This document shows positions 4,975-5,672 of a DNA stretch of 5,672 bases, piece after piece. Location: positions 1-5,672 of the forward strand of contig CALMWM010000356.1 of assembly GCA_937873435.1 (NCBI GenBank). The letters run 5' to 3'. The notes under the pieces were generated by a model. It was not told the DNA's origin. It saw only the letters and a program-made list of their open reading frames with translations, and did no database searches. How positions within the stretch are numbered: the stretch's first letter is position 1; each line of letters opens with the position of its first letter. A program made the translations under genes and the position numbers. The stretch comes from an uncultured Gallionellaceae bacterium. GTDB lineage: Bacteria; Pseudomonadota; Gammaproteobacteria; Burkholderiales; Sulfuricellaceae.

Positions 4975-5672
4975 ATGATCCCGCGCACCGAGCTGAAGAA
5001 CCATCAGCAGGAACTGTATTATTTCAGTATCCGCCTGGCCATCGGCGGTGTCTTCGTGCTGGTGCTGTTTGGTTTTTTGGTGGCGCGTTTCGTTTATTTG
5101 CAGGTGGTCGAGCACGAGCATTACGAGACGCTCGCTGAAAACAACCGCATCTCGATTATCCCGGTGGTGCCTAATCGCGGCCTGATTCTGGACCGCAATG
5201 GGGTGATCCTGGCGCATAATTATTCCGCTTATACCCTGGAAATCACCCCCAGCAAGGCCGGCAACCTGGAAGAAACCATCAACGGCTTGGGCGAAATCAT
5301 CGACATTGCGCCGCGCGACCGCAAACGTTTCAAGAAATTGCTGGAAGAGAGCCGCAATTTCGAGAGCCTGCCGATCCGTTCGCGCCTGAACGATGTCGAA
5401 GTGGCGAAATTCGCTGCCAACCGTTATCGCTTCCCCGGTGTGGAGATCAAGGCGCGCCTGTTCCGCCACTATCCCAAGGTGGAACTGGCCTCGCATGCCA
5501 TCGGGCATATCGGGCGCATCAACGACGCCGACCTCGAAACCCTGGAAGAAAACGACGATATGGCCAACTACAAGGGCAGCGATCATATCGGCAAGCTAGG
5601 CGTCGAGCAGAAATACGAGAAATTTCTGCATGGCGAGACTGGGTTCCAGCAAGTCGAAACCGATGCCGGAGG
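4975..5672 (+). CDS. mrdA: Penicillin-binding protein 2, peptidoglycan D,D-transpeptidase (5' part, continues beyond window)
   Basis: This is the cell-elongation transpeptidase that cross-links new side-wall peptidoglycan in the periplasm, partner of the RodA glycosyltransferase. Only 232 codons are visible; the catalytic SxxK, SxN and KTG motifs lie beyond the right edge. The visible part has a short cytoplasmic tail, one membrane anchor (about residues 20-42) and the non-catalytic pedestal with NRGLILDRNGVILAHN (67-82). It also has VEVAKFAANRYRFPGVEIK, SHAIGHIGRIN and IGKLGVEQKYEKFLHGETGFQQVE, which follow E. coli PBP2 closely along its whole length. This domain contacts MreC and gates activation. 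I chose the ATG at 4975, three bases after the mreD stop. AAGG overlaps that stop and is too close to be a normal Shine-Dalgarno sequence, so translation is likely coupled to mreD termination. rodA would be expected next, outside the window. The PBP2 call rests on clear sequence agreement and gene order. Confidence 0.96.
   Translation, partial: MIPRTELKNHQQELYYFSIRLAIGGVFVLVLFGFLVARFVYLQVVEHEHYETLAENNRISIIPVVPNRGLILDRNGVILAHNYSAYTLEITPSKAGNLEETINGLGEIIDIAPRDRKRFKKLLEESRNFESLPIRSRLNDVEVAKFAANRYRFPGVEIKARLFRHYPKVELASHAIGHIGRINDADLETLEENDDMANYKGSDHIGKLGVEQKYEKFLHGETGFQQVETDAG

Noticed and set aside
4633..5586. Open frame of 317 codons on the minus strand opposite mreD and mrdA
   Set aside because: Its Gln/His-rich, low-complexity translation is what the antisense of Leu-rich and Glu/Lys-rich codons gives; MreD and PBP2 on the plus strand are unmistakable.

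Overview
The window is a chromosomal housekeeping region of a GC-rich proteobacterium, most likely a betaproteobacterium. This rests on the protein sequences (MreB of 347 residues, a gatCA operon divergent from mreBCD-mrdA, GatA, GatC and PBP2 of ordinary proteobacterial type) and on the GC-rich third codon positions. A Nitrosomonadales or Gallionellaceae-like lineage is a guess that cannot be settled here.

Layout. On the minus strand, read from right to left, are gatC (2299-2012), gatA (1925-477) and the first 147 codons of a third gene (442-1, cut by the left edge). The third gene is not gatB. It looks like a degenerate class III nucleotide cyclase homology domain. On the plus strand are mreB (2390-3433), mreC (3537-4463), mreD (4453-4971) and the first 232 codons of mrdA/PBP2 (from 4975, cut by the right edge). 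The two operons diverge from a 90-base AT-rich control region at 2300-2389.

How the genes work together. GatC and GatA are two of the three subunits of the GatCAB amidotransferase, which converts mischarged Asp-tRNA(Asn) and/or Glu-tRNA(Gln) to the correct aminoacyl-tRNA. MreB filaments, the MreC and MreD membrane proteins and the PBP2 transpeptidase form the elongasome that builds the side wall of rod-shaped cells. mreC, mreD and mrdA are packed with an 11-base overlap and a 3-base gap, so they are probably translationally coupled.

The coding content is mostly conventional. The unusual parts are (1) the pseudo-cyclase-like gene directly behind gatA where gatB is often found; (2) a pair of inverted arrays of a 7-base repeat that fill nearly the whole gatC-gatA gap and would fold into a long hairpin just ahead of a gatA start that has no Shine-Dalgarno sequence; and (3) a REP-like palindrome with a GTAG head in the 103-base mreB-mreC gap. 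I saw no RNA genes, CRISPR array, insertion sequence or convincing intrinsic terminator.
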